From Citrobacter telavivensis (GTDB lineage: Bacteria > Pseudomonadota > Gammaproteobacteria > Enterobacterales > Enterobacteriaceae), in NCBI GenBank assembly GCA_009363175.1, contig CP045205.1, forward strand, positions 3,844,001 to 3,908,000: a DNA stretch of 64,000 bases, given 5' to 3'. The position numbers were made by a program, and so were the translations under genes. The notes under the pieces were generated by a model. The model saw only the letters and a list, made by a program, of their open reading frames with translations. It ran no database searches and was not told the DNA's origin. Below are positions 7,695 to 17,629 of the stretch, piece after piece (position 1 is the stretch's first letter; every line of letters begins with the position of its first letter).

Positions 7695-10600
7695 TTAGCT
7701 GGCCTCTGACGGGGCATCAGCCTCACCGGGGAGAGGGTCAGGCAACTGCGGGGCAAACCCGCGCAGTCCGACCACGTGGACGTGTTCCGTATTCTGGAAA
7801 ACTTTACGAACCAGCTTATAGGTGGTGCCCTTCTCCGGACTGATGTTTTCCGGTGCCGCGATGATCAACTGCATTTGCAGACGCTCGCACAGCTCGAACA
7901 GCGTCGCGATGGAGCGCGCATCCAGACGGGCCGCTTCATCGAGGAACAGCAGACGGCATGGGGAGATGTCTTTCCCGCGCAGACGACGCGCTTCATCTTC
8001 CCAGCTCTGAACCACCATCACCAGGATAGACATCCCGGTCCCGATCGCTTCACCGGTCGACAGTGCACCGGACTCCGCACGCAGCCAGCCGTCGGAACCC
8101 CGGTTGACTTCCACTTCCATTTCGAGATAGTTACGATAGTCCAGCAACTCCTCGCCAATGGTCTGCGGCGTACGCTGCCCCATGTCGATCTGCGGATTCA
8201 GGCGCTGATACAGCTTCGCCAGCGCTTCTGAGAAGGTCAGGCGATTGCTGTTGAACAGATCCTGATGCTGCTCATGCTGTTCAGACAACACTTCCAGCAG
8301 CGTGGCATGGGTTTCACGCACATTCACGTTCAGACGCACGCTGTGAACCTGGCCAAACGATACGCTTTGCAGCCCCTGGTTGAGCTGACGGATACGGTTC
8401 TGTTCACGCTGGATGGTCTTGCGAATAATGTTTGCCACACTGCGTGAGCTGATCGCCAGTTTCTGTTCACGGGAAGTCAGCTCTTCGGTCAGACGGCCCA
8501 GCTCAATTTCCATCTGTTCGATGGCTTCCACTGGATCATCGGTACGAATAATATCCTGACGGATACGCTCGCGCAGGTGCTGGTACACCGCGACAAAGAA
8601 CTGGATCTTACGTTCCGGACGCTTCGGATCTTCCGACAAACGCAGAACGTCACGCAGATGTTCGTTATCAGCGACCGCCAGACGCAGCGCACCCAGCGCC
8701 TTATCCGACATGGAACGCAGTTCGTCACCCGAGAGATAAGCCAGCTCACGGCGGTGCAGGCGACGCTCGACGCCGCTGTCTTTCACCAGCCGCATCACTG
8801 CGCACCAGCCGGCTTTCGCGGTCACCACCTGCTCACGCATTTCATGGTAATCGCGTTCCAGCTTGCGAAGTTTGCGGGTCAGATTATCCATCTCCGCTTC
8901 ACAGAAGGTGAGCGCTTTTTCAAGCTGGTTACGCCGCGCACGGTTATTGCTGAGCTGCGCGTGCAGTTCATCGCGACGAATGCGCGCCCGCTCTTCCGCT
9001 CCACTGTCAGCACGAACGCCAATATCCTGCAACTCACGCTGCAGATCGTTGAGCAGCTCTTTCTTGGTGTCATAAGAGCTTTTCAGCGAGGCCAGAACCT
9101 GATTGTACTGACTCAGTTGCGCCGCATGGCCGCGCAGGGCTTCACGGGCGCGGGTACGTTCGGCTTCCGCATGTTCCAGTCGCTCGCGCAGCTTTTCATT
9201 CAGATCGCTGTTACCGCTGAGCATTTCCGCCGAGTCGGAATAGCCGAAGTGCGCACGACGCTGAACCACTTCAGTCAGCGCAAACGCCTGCTGACGCGCA
9301 TCACGCTGCGTCTGCTGGGAATACGCGTAGTCTTCTTTCAACTGTTCGAACTGTTCCGGATCGCTCTGTAGTACCGAAACCATCGGTTCCAGTTTCGCCA
9401 GTTGGTTGCCGTGCTGCTGCACAAAGCGCGCCGCTTCCTGCGCTTCATCCAGACGCTCGCGGATCTCCTCGACGCGGTCCGCCAGGCTGTCGTCAGCCAG
9501 CAGATTCAGACGCGGCAGCAGACGGTTCAGTGCGGCAACGCCTTCTTTGGCCTGCTCGTACTGCAGACGCTGCTGCTGGTTGTCATTTTCGTGAGCGGTC
9601 AGCGCACGTTCCAGTTCAACGCGACGACTGTTGAGCTGACGAATTTCGGCTTCCGGATCGGATTCAAACGCCACCGAAAGATGGCTACCAATGAAACGGC
9701 TGAACGCCTGATGCAGACGCTGCGTTTTCTGTACGTCAAAAGAGAGCGTGGCAAAACGCTCGGACAACCCTTCACGCTCGGCATGCAGAGTTTCGATACG
9801 ATTTTCCCGCGCCGCGCGACCAAACAGCGGTACGGACGGGAAGCGCGAATAACGCCACTGGCGATCGGCGATTTTCACCACCACCGCTTTTTCCAGTTCG
9901 TCTACGCTGAAGACGCTGTCATCAAACGACTGCGGATCCCCTTCAATCAGATACAAATCTTCCGGGCAATCCGTCAACCCTTCCAGTTGCTCGGCGATAA
10001 GCGACAGGTCCGGCACCACGATGGCATGGCGTGATGGGCCATACAGCGCGGAGAAGTACGGCGCATCTTCAAGGCTGACGTCGTCATAAATTTCTGACAG
10101 CAGCACACCGCCAAAGCGTTCCGCCAGCGCGTTCAGGCGCTGATCTTCCGAACCGCCAGGCTGACTTAAGCGTTCGATCTCTTCATCGACGGCATTCTTG
10201 CGCGCGCCAACTTCGTCGCGTTCCACAATCGCTTCACGTTCACGCTCGAGCAATTGCTGTAAATATTCAGTCACTTCCTGGCCAGAGGTGAACTCTTCGC
10301 CACACTGTTCGCTGAGCTGGCTCAGGCTGTTTTGTGCCGCAAGCCAGACAGGCGCACGCTGCATTAAGTGCTGAATGCGGGACTGTAGCTGTTCCTGCTC
10401 CTGACGCAGCGCCATGCGCTGTTCGTGCGCGCTGGAGACATTGTCAGACAGCGAGGCGATACGCGCCTCCAGCTCCTGGTGCAGGGCTTCCAGTTCATCA
10501 ATATCGAAGTTTTTGCCCTGACGCTTACAGAATTCCGCCAACAGACGTTCGGCTTCCTGCTGCTCGCGCAGACGCTGTTCAAGTTCGCTCAGTCGCATGC

Positions 10601-12155
10601 GCAGCGGCTGCACCTGCTCCGCCAGGTGGCGCTGATCAACGCCTTCACGCAACAGTTCACGCGCCACGCCCCAGGCCTCATTTCGCGCCAGCGGGCCATT
10701 GATCGCCACCACCAGCTGATACGCCTGCTCAAACTGACTGTGCGCGGTTTGCGACACGCTTATTTTCTGCTCCAGCGAGAGCATTTTTTCGGTCGCTTCC
10801 TGCTCTTTCGCCTGGAAAGTCTCCAGCCACTGGGCGGCGCTATCGGCCGTCAGATCCGGCAAATGACATACCGCTCTGGCGCGCTCCAGTGCGGAGATCG
10901 CCTGGTTGTACTGGATGGCGCGGGTCTGCTGAACGTCCAGCGCCTGCTGGTAATCCGCCAGTTGGCTTTTCAGCTCATCCACTTCCAGCTCGGCAGCCTC
11001 GGCGCGCGCTTCGTTTTCTTCCTGGCGATCGGCAGCTTCCGCTACCACTTCGTTTTGTTCTTCGAGACGGATCTGCAACTCGTCGAGATCCGCTTCATAA
11101 CGTTCAATTTTTTCCTGCTGACGCAGCGCCGTTTGCACCAGGTTCAGGTGATCGCTCGCTGCCTGATAATCGGCTTCGAGATCGCCTTCCGCGCCGTTGT
11201 GCTCGCCCAACTCACGCGCCATATCGACGTGCTTATATTGCTCCGCCGCCAGCTGTTTGCGCGAGGTGTACAGTTCACGACGAAACTCCAGCGCTTTATC
11301 GAGGTGGATCCGACGCTCATTGGCGTGGCGCATATAGTCCGCCGCCACGTAGTTAGTGGCTTCGCTGATCAGGTGTTTAAACAGATCGCGGTCGGACTGG
11401 GTGACGCGAATAGCTTCCAGCGTCAGACGGTTTTCCCGCAGCGCGGCTTCCATATCCTGGAACGCCTTACGCACCCCGCTGTTTTCCGGCAGCAGGTAGT
11501 CGCGCAGAGAACGGGTGATCGCGCTGGAAATCCCGCCGTACAGCGAGGCTTCAATCAGGCGATAGAATTTACTACGATCGGAGGCAGAGCGCAGACGACG
11601 GGCGATGAGGCCCAGATCGAACATCAGCGAATGGTAGTCGGTTATCGAGTTGAACTGCTTAAACTGCACGCCTTCCATTTCGTCGAGCTTCTCTTTAAGC
11701 TCCGTCAACGGCAGGACGCGCGCCTGACGCTCGTTCAGCGTTTCCGTCACCAGTTGCGTGGGCTGCACCGACATCGGCAGCCCCTGAATGGCAAACGGTT
11801 TGATGTCGACTTTACGGTCGCGTCCGGCCACCTGCTGCAAACGTACGCCAACCACCACGCGCTGATGCCGCGAGTTGATCGTGTCCAGCATTGAATAGCA
11901 GACACCCGCTTTCAGCTTACCGTGCAGGCCTTTATCACGTGAGCCACTGGTCGCCCCGGCTTCGGTAGTGTTACGAAAGTGCAACAGGGTTAAGTCCGGG
12001 ATAAGCGCTGTGACGAACGCCGCCATGGTGGTGGATTTCCCCGCGCCGTTCCCCCCGGAAAGCGTGGTAACCAGTTCATCCAGGTCAAAGGTGCGGGCAA
12101 AGAAACCGTTCCAGTTAATCAGCGTTAGTGAGCGAAATTTACCGCGTTCAATCAT
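7695..12155 (-). CDS. mukB: Chromosome condensin subunit MukB
   Basis: SMC-like ATPase of 1486 residues, the same length as in E. coli, that compacts and helps segregate the chromosome with MukE and MukF. The N-terminal ATPase half carries Walker A GGNGAGKS at 34-41. The C-terminal half carries the ABC signature LSTGEAIGTGMS and Walker B LLFLDEAARL. Between them are two long coiled coils, very rich in E, Q, R and L, separated by a compact hinge near the middle (about 650-800). The ATG overlaps the mukE stop region, consistent with translational coupling of the subunits. It is the last gene of cmoM-mukF-mukE-mukB and ends at a clear terminator. Confidence 0.98.
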   Translation of the reverse strand: MIERGKFRSLTLINWNGFFARTFDLDELVTTLSGGNGAGKSTTMAAFVTALIPDLTLLHFRNTTEAGATSGSRDKGLHGKLKAGVCYSMLDTINSRHQRVVVGVRLQQVAGRDRKVDIKPFAIQGLPMSVQPTQLVTETLNERQARVLPLTELKEKLDEMEGVQFKQFNSITDYHSLMFDLGLIARRLRSASDRSKFYRLIEASLYGGISSAITRSLRDYLLPENSGVRKAFQDMEAALRENRLTLEAIRVTQSDRDLFKHLISEATNYVAADYMRHANERRIHLDKALEFRRELYTSRKQLAAEQYKHVDMARELGEHNGAEGDLEADYQAASDHLNLVQTALRQQEKIERYEADLDELQIRLEEQNEVVAEAADRQEENEARAEAAELEVDELKSQLADYQQALDVQQTRAIQYNQAISALERARAVCHLPDLTADSAAQWLETFQAKEQEATEKMLSLEQKISVSQTAHSQFEQAYQLVVAINGPLARNEAWGVARELLREGVDQRHLAEQVQPLRMRLSELEQRLREQQEAERLLAEFCKRQGKNFDIDELEALHQELEARIASLSDNVSSAHEQRMALRQEQEQLQSRIQHLMQRAPVWLAAQNSLSQLSEQCGEEFTSGQEVTEYLQQLLEREREAIVERDEVGARKNAVDEEIERLSQPGGSEDQRLNALAERFGGVLLSEIYDDVSLEDAPYFSALYGPSRHAIVVPDLSLIAEQLEGLTDCPEDLYLIEGDPQSFDDSVFSVDELEKAVVVKIADRQWRYSRFPSVPLFGRAARENRIETLHAEREGLSERFATLSFDVQKTQRLHQAFSRFIGSHLSVAFESDPEAEIRQLNSRRVELERALTAHENDNQQQRLQYEQAKEGVAALNRLLPRLNLLADDSLADRVEEIRERLDEAQEAARFVQQHGNQLAKLEPMVSVLQSDPEQFEQLKEDYAYSQQTQRDARQQAFALTEVVQRRAHFGYSDSAEMLSGNSDLNEKLRERLEHAEAERTRAREALRGHAAQLSQYNQVLASLKSSYDTKKELLNDLQRELQDIGVRADSGAEERARIRRDELHAQLSNNRARRNQLEKALTFCEAEMDNLTRKLRKLERDYHEMREQVVTAKAGWCAVMRLVKDSGVERRLHRRELAYLSGDELRSMSDKALGALRLAVADNEHLRDVLRLSEDPKRPERKIQFFVAVYQHLRERIRQDIIRTDDPVEAIEQMEIELGRLTEELTSREQKLAISSRSVANIIRKTIQREQNRIRQLNQGLQSVSFGQVHSVRLNVNVRETHATLLEVLSEQHEQHQDLFNSNRLTFSEALAKLYQRLNPQIDMGQRTPQTIGEELLDYRNYLEMEVEVNRGSDGWLRAESGALSTGEAIGTGMSILVMVVQSWEDEARRLRGKDISPCRLLFLDEAARLDARSIATLFELCERLQMQLIIAAPENISPEKGTTYKLVRKVFQNTEHVHVVGLRGFAPQLPDPLPGEADAPSEAS

Positions 12156-12859
12156 TATTCTTCTTCTCCACTGTCCGGCTGATTCTCTTCAGTCTCATCA
12201 TTGAGCAGCAGGTGGTTTTCGACCGGCATCGCTTCGCCATCGCGAATCAGGCGACGCTGCGCTTCCCGCGGATCATCGCCACTGCGCACATCTGCGCCAA
12301 AACGGAACACCGATTCCGTAATACGGAATTTGCTGCTGTCGTGTCCCATAAACCACACCATGCCTAAACGGCGCAGACGGTTTAACGACGAGCGCATTTT
12401 TTCCTGTAATTTCTGGCGGTCGACATCGGAGCCGGTTGAACGGTTATTTACCAGCTTCAACAGTTTGGCTTCGTCAGCCAACGTCAGCAGCTCGTCATAC
12501 AGCTCCTGCTGCGTGAAAATCCCTTCATTCGCCAGCCGCTCCGGGCTGAGATAGAGGTAGCAAAGAATTTTACCGACCATCATGTCCAGTTCAGACAACA
12601 CGGAACGCGGGATAATGGTCGTTGAACGCGGACGCAGGTAGAAAAACCCTTCCGGCGCGCGGATCAATTCCACGTTATAACGGCTGTAAAACTCTTCCAG
12701 GTCGTCCTGAAAATCCATCAGAAAGGCATGATTATCCAGTTCATCCAGACCAATGTGACGGCCTGAACGTAATGCGCTATCCAGCGCTGGAAATAACGGA
12801 TTCGCCAACGCCTGCGCCAGCTTAACCGGCATCACTTGTTCAATATTTGTCAATGACAT
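12155..12859 (-). CDS. mukE: Chromosome partition protein MukE
   Basis: Winged-helix kleisin-associated subunit that bridges MukF and MukB in the bacterial condensin. The start is placed at the ATG giving MSLTNIEQVMPVKLAQ, 234 residues, as in E. coli. A longer frame from 12886 adds nine residues without family support. The gene overlaps the end of mukF by 20 bases and its stop overlaps the mukB start, so all three Muk subunits are translationally coupled. The C terminus is acidic (DETEENQPDSGEEE). Confidence 0.96.
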   Translation of the reverse strand: MSLTNIEQVMPVKLAQALANPLFPALDSALRSGRHIGLDELDNHAFLMDFQDDLEEFYSRYNVELIRAPEGFFYLRPRSTTIIPRSVLSELDMMVGKILCYLYLSPERLANEGIFTQQELYDELLTLADEAKLLKLVNNRSTGSDVDRQKLQEKMRSSLNRLRRLGMVWFMGHDSSKFRITESVFRFGADVRSGDDPREAQRRLIRDGEAMPVENHLLLNDETEENQPDSGEEE

Positions 12860-14162
12860 GCGCCTGTACCTTGGCTCCGTAATCATTAATCGGCTGCCAT
12901 TTGGCTGGCAGTCCGGTGAAGTCTGCTTGCGCTACGCCAAGACGTACCGCCTGATCGATAACAATGCGCGCAACGTCGAAATGACGCGCACGCGGGTATT
13001 GCGCAAGATACTCGCGCACTACCAGGCCGAGATCCAGCGGCGTCTCTTTCGATTTATAGATAGCCAGTTGGCCTTCGATAATCGCCGCCAGCTGTTCGCG
13101 GATCTCATTAAACTCTTCGTACTCTAAGTCCGGCGGAAGTTCCCCGGTAACCTCTTCATCGCGCAGCGCCATCTCTTCGTCGCGCATATCCAGCAGACGA
13201 TCGGCATTGGCATAGGTCAGCGCCCACGGCTCGTCAAAATAGGTCTGTACCGACTGACGTAAGCGCTGGGCAAAAACGCGGTTTTTATCCATATCGATGG
13301 CAGTACGGATAAATTTATGAACATGGCGGTCATAGCCGATCCACAGATCGATCGACTGCTGGCCCCAACTGATAATACGATCCAGCTTGCTTTGCAGGTC
13401 AAACACCAGCCTGTCAACAAAATGCAGATCGTCATGGGCCAGCGTCGCATCCTGAATGCGCAGCAGATTGGCCTGTAATTTATCGCCTGCCGCTTCCAGC
13501 GTATCCTGCAACTCGCGCAGGGTGCCGGACGTTTCCGAGAGTAACAGCTCACAGCTCGAAATCGCCGCGCGCCAGTCTTTATTCAACAGCTGCGCGATAT
13601 CATCTTTCACCTGCTGCTGCTGTTCATCCATGATGCGCTGAGTCAGATCGATACTGTCGAAAATCTCTGCCACCGAATACTTGAGCGGCGCATAGACGTT
13701 GCGGTGCCAATGGAACTCATCGCCGCCCTCATCGGCGGCATCCGCCGCGCGTTTGAGTTCACCCGCGACTATCGACAACTGCATCGACAAACGCAGTGTG
13801 GAAAATTCACGTTGGCGAATATAGTAATCCGTAATGCCAATGCCGAGCGGCGTCAGGCGATAAATCGCGTTCCCTTCTGCCTGCTCACTGGTAAAGCGGT
13901 TCAGCAGACGTTGACGCACCATATCGTTGATCGCATTGTTCGCGCGCACGCCAATGGTTTCGCTGGTTTGCTCAAACGCATCACTTACATGGCGGAACGC
14001 GTCCACCAGTTCGCCTTCACTCATCTCACCGTCCAGGCGCTCGCCGTTCAGCGTGGCCACCGCCAGCAGGAACGAGAGTCGGTCTACCGGCAGCGAAATA
14101 GTGAAGTCATTTTTTCTGGCCCAGGCAACCAGTTCGGGGACTGTCTGGGAAAATTCACTCAT
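12840..14162 (-). CDS. mukF: Chromosome partition protein MukF (kleisin)
   Basis: Kleisin subunit of 440 residues that dimerises through its N-terminal winged-helix domain, binds MukE through its middle region, and contacts the MukB heads with its C-terminal domain. The N terminus (MSEFSQTVPELVAWARKNDF) and the length match the E. coli protein. The middle section (about 160-300) is mostly helical. It starts three bases after the cmoM stop, with no room for a promoter, so it is part of the cmoM-muk transcription unit. Confidence 0.97.
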   Translation of the reverse strand: MSEFSQTVPELVAWARKNDFTISLPVDRLSFLLAVATLNGERLDGEMSEGELVDAFRHVSDAFEQTSETIGVRANNAINDMVRQRLLNRFTSEQAEGNAIYRLTPLGIGITDYYIRQREFSTLRLSMQLSIVAGELKRAADAADEGGDEFHWHRNVYAPLKYSVAEIFDSIDLTQRIMDEQQQQVKDDIAQLLNKDWRAAISSCELLLSETSGTLRELQDTLEAAGDKLQANLLRIQDATLAHDDLHFVDRLVFDLQSKLDRIISWGQQSIDLWIGYDRHVHKFIRTAIDMDKNRVFAQRLRQSVQTYFDEPWALTYANADRLLDMRDEEMALRDEEVTGELPPDLEYEEFNEIREQLAAIIEGQLAIYKSKETPLDLGLVVREYLAQYPRARHFDVARIVIDQAVRLGVAQADFTGLPAKWQPINDYGAKVQAHVIDKY

Positions 14163-14165
14163 AGG

Positions 14166-14945
14166 TTATCCTTGCATCTGCGGTTTACGCGCGGTGACGT
14201 GAATGTAACGACCCAGGCTGACATACGGCTCCTGGCGACAATAACGCGTTTCTAATTCAAGCAATATCTCATAACAGTCACGCTGCTGATGTTTCTCACG
14301 CAGATAATCATGAAACACACGCACCCCGGTCTTCCCGGTGATCTGCCAGCCAATCTGTTCCAGCCACTGGTAAACCTGCCCTGGCTCACGCGGATAGTCT
14401 GGCGAAAGGGTACGCTTCTTACGCTTTGGCATCCCTATCTGTACGTAGTCAAAGTTCCCTGCCACCATGTTATGCATCAACAGACCGTTGGCATTGTAGA
14501 ACATTAACGACAGTACGCCACCGGGACGCAATACGGACCACAGGGTCTCTAACACACTGACCGGATCGGCGACCCACTCCAGCACAGCGTGAAACAATAT
14601 CAGATCAACGGGGCTTTCCAAATGCGAAGCAACATCCTGAGCGGCGCATTGTATAAAATGCATGTTGTGGCTCACATCTTTATCTTCTGCTGCCCGTTGC
14701 GCACGGGCGATCATCTCACCGGACAGATCGCACAGCGTCACGTGATGGCCACACTCTGCCATTTTAATGGCCGTCTGCCCTTCACCACCGCCGGCATCCA
14801 GCACCCGCAGTTTCTGCGAGCCGTAATCCGCCAGGACACGGTCGAGATCCTGCCACAGGATCGCCTGTCTTAGCTGCCCTTTTGTGGTGCCGTAAATATT
14901 ACGGGAAAACTTCTCAGCAATGTCATCAAAATTGCGATCCCGCAT
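14166..14945 (-). CDS. cmoM: tRNA 5-carboxymethoxyuridine methyltransferase CmoM
   Basis: SAM-dependent methyltransferase (formerly smtA) that methylates cmo5U34 of certain tRNAs to the methyl ester mcmo5U. The Rossmann SAM motif I is LRVLDAGGGEGQTAIKMAE; the motif after it (VTLCDLSGEMI) carries the ribose-binding acidic residue. The start is set at the ATG giving MRDRNFDDIAEKFSRN, with GGAGAG five bases upstream. An in-frame GTG four codons earlier is less likely. It is the first gene of the unit that continues into mukFEB. Confidence 0.94.
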   Translation of the reverse strand: MRDRNFDDIAEKFSRNIYGTTKGQLRQAILWQDLDRVLADYGSQKLRVLDAGGGEGQTAIKMAECGHHVTLCDLSGEMIARAQRAAEDKDVSHNMHFIQCAAQDVASHLESPVDLILFHAVLEWVADPVSVLETLWSVLRPGGVLSLMFYNANGLLMHNMVAGNFDYVQIGMPKRKKRTLSPDYPREPGQVYQWLEQIGWQITGKTGVRVFHDYLREKHQQRDCYEILLELETRYCRQEPYVSLGRYIHVTARKPQMQG

Positions 14946-15080
14946 CGGGCTCTCCACAGGCTGGCTTAGGTGTTCTCTGATAAAACCGCTATTTTGTCAC
15001 ACCCGCGCGGAGAATGAACCTCTCTGGTGTAATATCCCGATTATTCTTCTGCTATATGGTCAAAAAAGGAACCAAAAAGG

Positions 15081-15860
15081 ATGCTCTTTACACTCAAGAA
15101 AGTGATTGGCGGCGTGCTGCTGCCTCTCCCTTTTCTGCTCCTGATGATGGGTATCGGCCTGGCGCTGCTGTGGTTTAGCCGTTTTCAGAAAACCGGGAAG
15201 GTATTTATCAGTGTCAGTTGGCTGACGCTGTTCCTGCTTAGCCTGCAACCCGTTGCCGATCATCTGCTGCGCCCGATAGAAGCGAGCTACCCGACCTGGC
15301 AGGATACGCAGAAAGTGAAATACATCGTCGTACTGGGCGGCGGCTATACCTGGAACCCACAGTGGGCCCCCAGTTCCAACCTGATCAATAACAGTCTGCC
15401 GCGTCTTAATGAGGGAATACGGCTGTGGCGGGCCAACCCGGGTTCAAAATTGATTTTTACCGGCGCGAATGCCAGAACCAATCCAGTGAGTACGGCTGAA
15501 GCCGGCGCGCGGGTGGCACAATCGCTGGGCGTACCGGGAGAGGATATCATTGTGCTGGACAGGCCCAAAGATACCGAGGAAGAAGCCGCCGCCGTAAAGC
15601 AGGCCATCGGCGACGCGCCATTCCTGCTGGTCACTTCCGCCTCTCATCTGCCACGAGCGATGATTTTCTTTCAGCAGGCCGGATTAAACCCACTGCCGGC
15701 TCCGGCGAATCAACTGGCCATCGATTCCCCATTGAATCCGTGGGAACGGGCGCTCCCCTCTCCCGTATGGTTGATGCATAGCGATCGGGCAAGCTATGAG
15801 ACGCTGGGGAGGGTCTGGCAATGGCTGAAAGGAGCGTCAGGCGAGCCAGGGCAGGAGTGA
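15081..15860 (+). CDS. elyC: Envelope biogenesis factor ElyC
   Basis: Inner-membrane protein of 259 residues (formerly ycbC) with two N-terminal membrane helices (about 8-30 and 38-60) and a DUF218/YdcF-like domain facing the periplasm. In E. coli its loss blocks peptidoglycan assembly at low temperature and affects the undecaprenyl-phosphate lipid carrier. The DUF218 signature appears as YIVVLGGGYTWNPQW and the later stretch LLVTSASHLPRAM. It is divergent from cmoM across a 135-base gap. Its 3' end overlaps the 3' end of the convergent ycbJ by 24 bases. Confidence 0.94.
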   Translation: MLFTLKKVIGGVLLPLPFLLLMMGIGLALLWFSRFQKTGKVFISVSWLTLFLLSLQPVADHLLRPIEASYPTWQDTQKVKYIVVLGGGYTWNPQWAPSSNLINNSLPRLNEGIRLWRANPGSKLIFTGANARTNPVSTAEAGARVAQSLGVPGEDIIVLDRPKDTEEEAAAVKQAIGDAPFLLVTSASHLPRAMIFFQQAGLNPLPAPANQLAIDSPLNPWERALPSPVWLMHSDRASYETLGRVWQWLKGASGEPGQE

Positions 15861-16730
15861 TTTCGCGGCAAGATCAAAATGAGAGCGGTTGAAACGCCCG
15901 GTATTGACCAGTTGCGCAACTTCATCCCATAACACATATAACCAACGCCGCCAGATGAACGATTCCGCCACTGGCGCGCGTTGCAGGTAGTGCCAGAGCA
16001 ACCCTTCCGCCAGCGTATTATCCACCAGCCGGAACAGTTCGTACTCCCGTGGCGCCCAGAGCATGATGCCTGGCCCCACCATCGCCAGAAGCTGGTCGCT
16101 TCGGGCATCTTTTAGCATGCTGCGCAGACTGAAATTGCCATGCACCAGCACACAGTTGTCGTTAAATCCGTCAAACAGCGCCGGCAGGCATTCGCGGGTG
16201 CGAAACAGAATGCGTTTATCCTGCATCGTCAGCCCGGTGTTGTTGAACTGGTTGAGCGTGCTCCAGAGCACCTCAACACGCTGTCGGTACCAGGAGGGCC
16301 AAATATTCTCCTGCGTATTATCCACCGCGCCGACGCAGCCGCGGCTATCCTGACGGTGCCAGGCCAGTAACCCTTCGACGATCTGATCTTTGAGCTGTTC
16401 CCAGCGTTCCGGCGTCCGGGCTGGCGCTTCAACCGGGACCCCGCGCAGACGTTCGAGCAGTAAGACATCCGGGCCGGGATGCTCGTCGTGGGTCATCACA
16501 CCATAAATAACCGGCATTCGCACGGTGCCACTACGCGCTAACATGGTGGTTTTCCAGGCCAGTTGCTGTGCGACCCCCGGCGTAGTGAAACTTTGGGCCA
16601 TCAACGGCATCGGGTTGCCCTGACTGTCATAGAGCGCCCACAGCGCTGTGTCGACTTTTTCATTCACGCATTCAATGCGGCTCAGTTTTTCGCCCAGTAA
16701 ATGACTTAATTCGGCGCGCAGCTGTTCCAT
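15837..16730 (-). CDS. ycbJ: YcbJ, aminoglycoside-phosphotransferase-like protein
   Basis: Protein of 297 residues with the fold of the APH/choline kinase family and no firmly known role. The catalytic-loop position, normally HGDxxxxN, reads HGNFSLRSML here, so the base aspartate is asparagine. The metal-binding DxD/DFG-like position is replaced by VGPGIMLWAPREYELFRL, without an acidic residue where one is expected. The conserved APH tail REYELFRLVD is recognisable. This suggests a pseudokinase or a changed chemistry. It converges on elyC with a 24-base overlap; a TATAAA-like -10 lies upstream within a short dyad (about 16753-16766). Confidence 0.88.
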   Translation of the reverse strand: MEQLRAELSHLLGEKLSRIECVNEKVDTALWALYDSQGNPMPLMAQSFTTPGVAQQLAWKTTMLARSGTVRMPVIYGVMTHDEHPGPDVLLLERLRGVPVEAPARTPERWEQLKDQIVEGLLAWHRQDSRGCVGAVDNTQENIWPSWYRQRVEVLWSTLNQFNNTGLTMQDKRILFRTRECLPALFDGFNDNCVLVHGNFSLRSMLKDARSDQLLAMVGPGIMLWAPREYELFRLVDNTLAEGLLWHYLQRAPVAESFIWRRWLYVLWDEVAQLVNTGRFNRSHFDLAAKSLLPWLA

Positions 16731-16842
16731 TCAGATTGCCCTCATAAAAGCTACTGCTTTTATAATGAGCGCCACTCCGACAGATGTCACCCGGATGAGA
16801 TCAATTGTTGAAAAGAAAAAACGAGGAAAATCGTAACGGTAC

Positions 16843-16872
16843 GACACTCCTCTCACTAAAGAGCGGAGTGTC
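16843..16872 (-). other. Hairpin downstream of kdsB
   Basis: GACACTCCTCTC (16843-16854) and GAGCGGAGTGTC (16861-16872) form a 12-base stem with one mismatch and a 6-base loop, 11 bases past the kdsB stop. A T-rich stretch lies about 20 bases further on in the leftward direction. It may be a weak terminator or a 3'-end stabiliser of the kdsB transcript. Confidence 0.55.
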
Positions 16873-16882
16873 ATAAAGAGAA

Positions 16883-17629
16883 TTAACGCATTTCAGCGCG
16901 AACGCGCTCGAGGTCTTCTGCGGTATCAACACCGGTCCCGGGTACCTCTTTTGCCACAGCCACGTGGATTTTTTCGCCGTACCACAGCACGCGGAGTTGC
17001 TCCAGCATCTCAATATTTTCCAGCGGACTGGGCTGCCAGCTCACATAACGGCGGATAAATCCGGCGCGGTAGCCGTAAATACCAAGGTGACGCAGGAAGG
17101 TATCGCCAATGGTCTCCCGACTCTTCGCAAAACGGTCGCGATCCCAGGGGATTGTGGCACGCGAGAAATACAGCGCATAGCCTTCGGCATCCAGTACGAC
17201 CTTCACCGCATTAGGATTGAATGCCTCTTCTGCACCGTGAATAGGTGCCGCGAGCGTGGCCATTCCAACCTGACGCTGCGCCAGGTTTTCCGCCACCTGG
17301 CGAATGATGACGGCCGGGATCATCGGCTCATCACCCTGCACGTTAACGATCACGGTGTCATCACTGAAGCCACACTTCTCGACCACCTCTGCCAGACGTT
17401 CTGTCCCCGACTGGTGGTCGACGCGGGTCATGCACACTTCCCCACCCGCAGCTTCAACGGCGCGCGCGACGTCTTCATGATCGGTCGCGACAATAATGCG
17501 CTCAGCGCCGGATTCACGGGCGCGCTCCAGCACATGTACAATCATCGGCTTACCGTTGATGTCCTGCAACGGCTTACCCGGCAGACGCGTGGAGGCGTAG
17601 CGGGCAGGAATAATGACGACAAAACTCAT
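16883..17629 (-). CDS. kdsB: CMP-KDO synthetase
   Basis: 3-deoxy-manno-octulosonate cytidylyltransferase, 248 residues. It activates KDO with CTP for addition to lipid A in the cytoplasm. The N-terminal nucleotide-binding signature is VVIIPARYASTRLPGKPLQDI. The conserved VNVQGDEPMIP motif supplies metal and sugar contacts. Its ATG overlaps the stop of ycaR by four bases (ATGA), so the two are translationally coupled. The close link with lpxK and msbA upstream puts several lipid A steps in one chromosomal block. Confidence 0.97.
   Translation of the reverse strand: MSFVVIIPARYASTRLPGKPLQDINGKPMIVHVLERARESGAERIIVATDHEDVARAVEAAGGEVCMTRVDHQSGTERLAEVVEKCGFSDDTVIVNVQGDEPMIPAVIIRQVAENLAQRQVGMATLAAPIHGAEEAFNPNAVKVVLDAEGYALYFSRATIPWDRDRFAKSRETIGDTFLRHLGIYGYRAGFIRRYVSWQPSPLENIEMLEQLRVLWYGEKIHVAVAKEVPGTGVDTAEDLERVRAEMR

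Noticed and set aside
10425..11894. 489-codon open frame antisense to mukB
   Set aside because: Shadow of the coiled-coil coding sequence, rich in Q, R, L and F, without recognisable domains or a ribosome-binding site.
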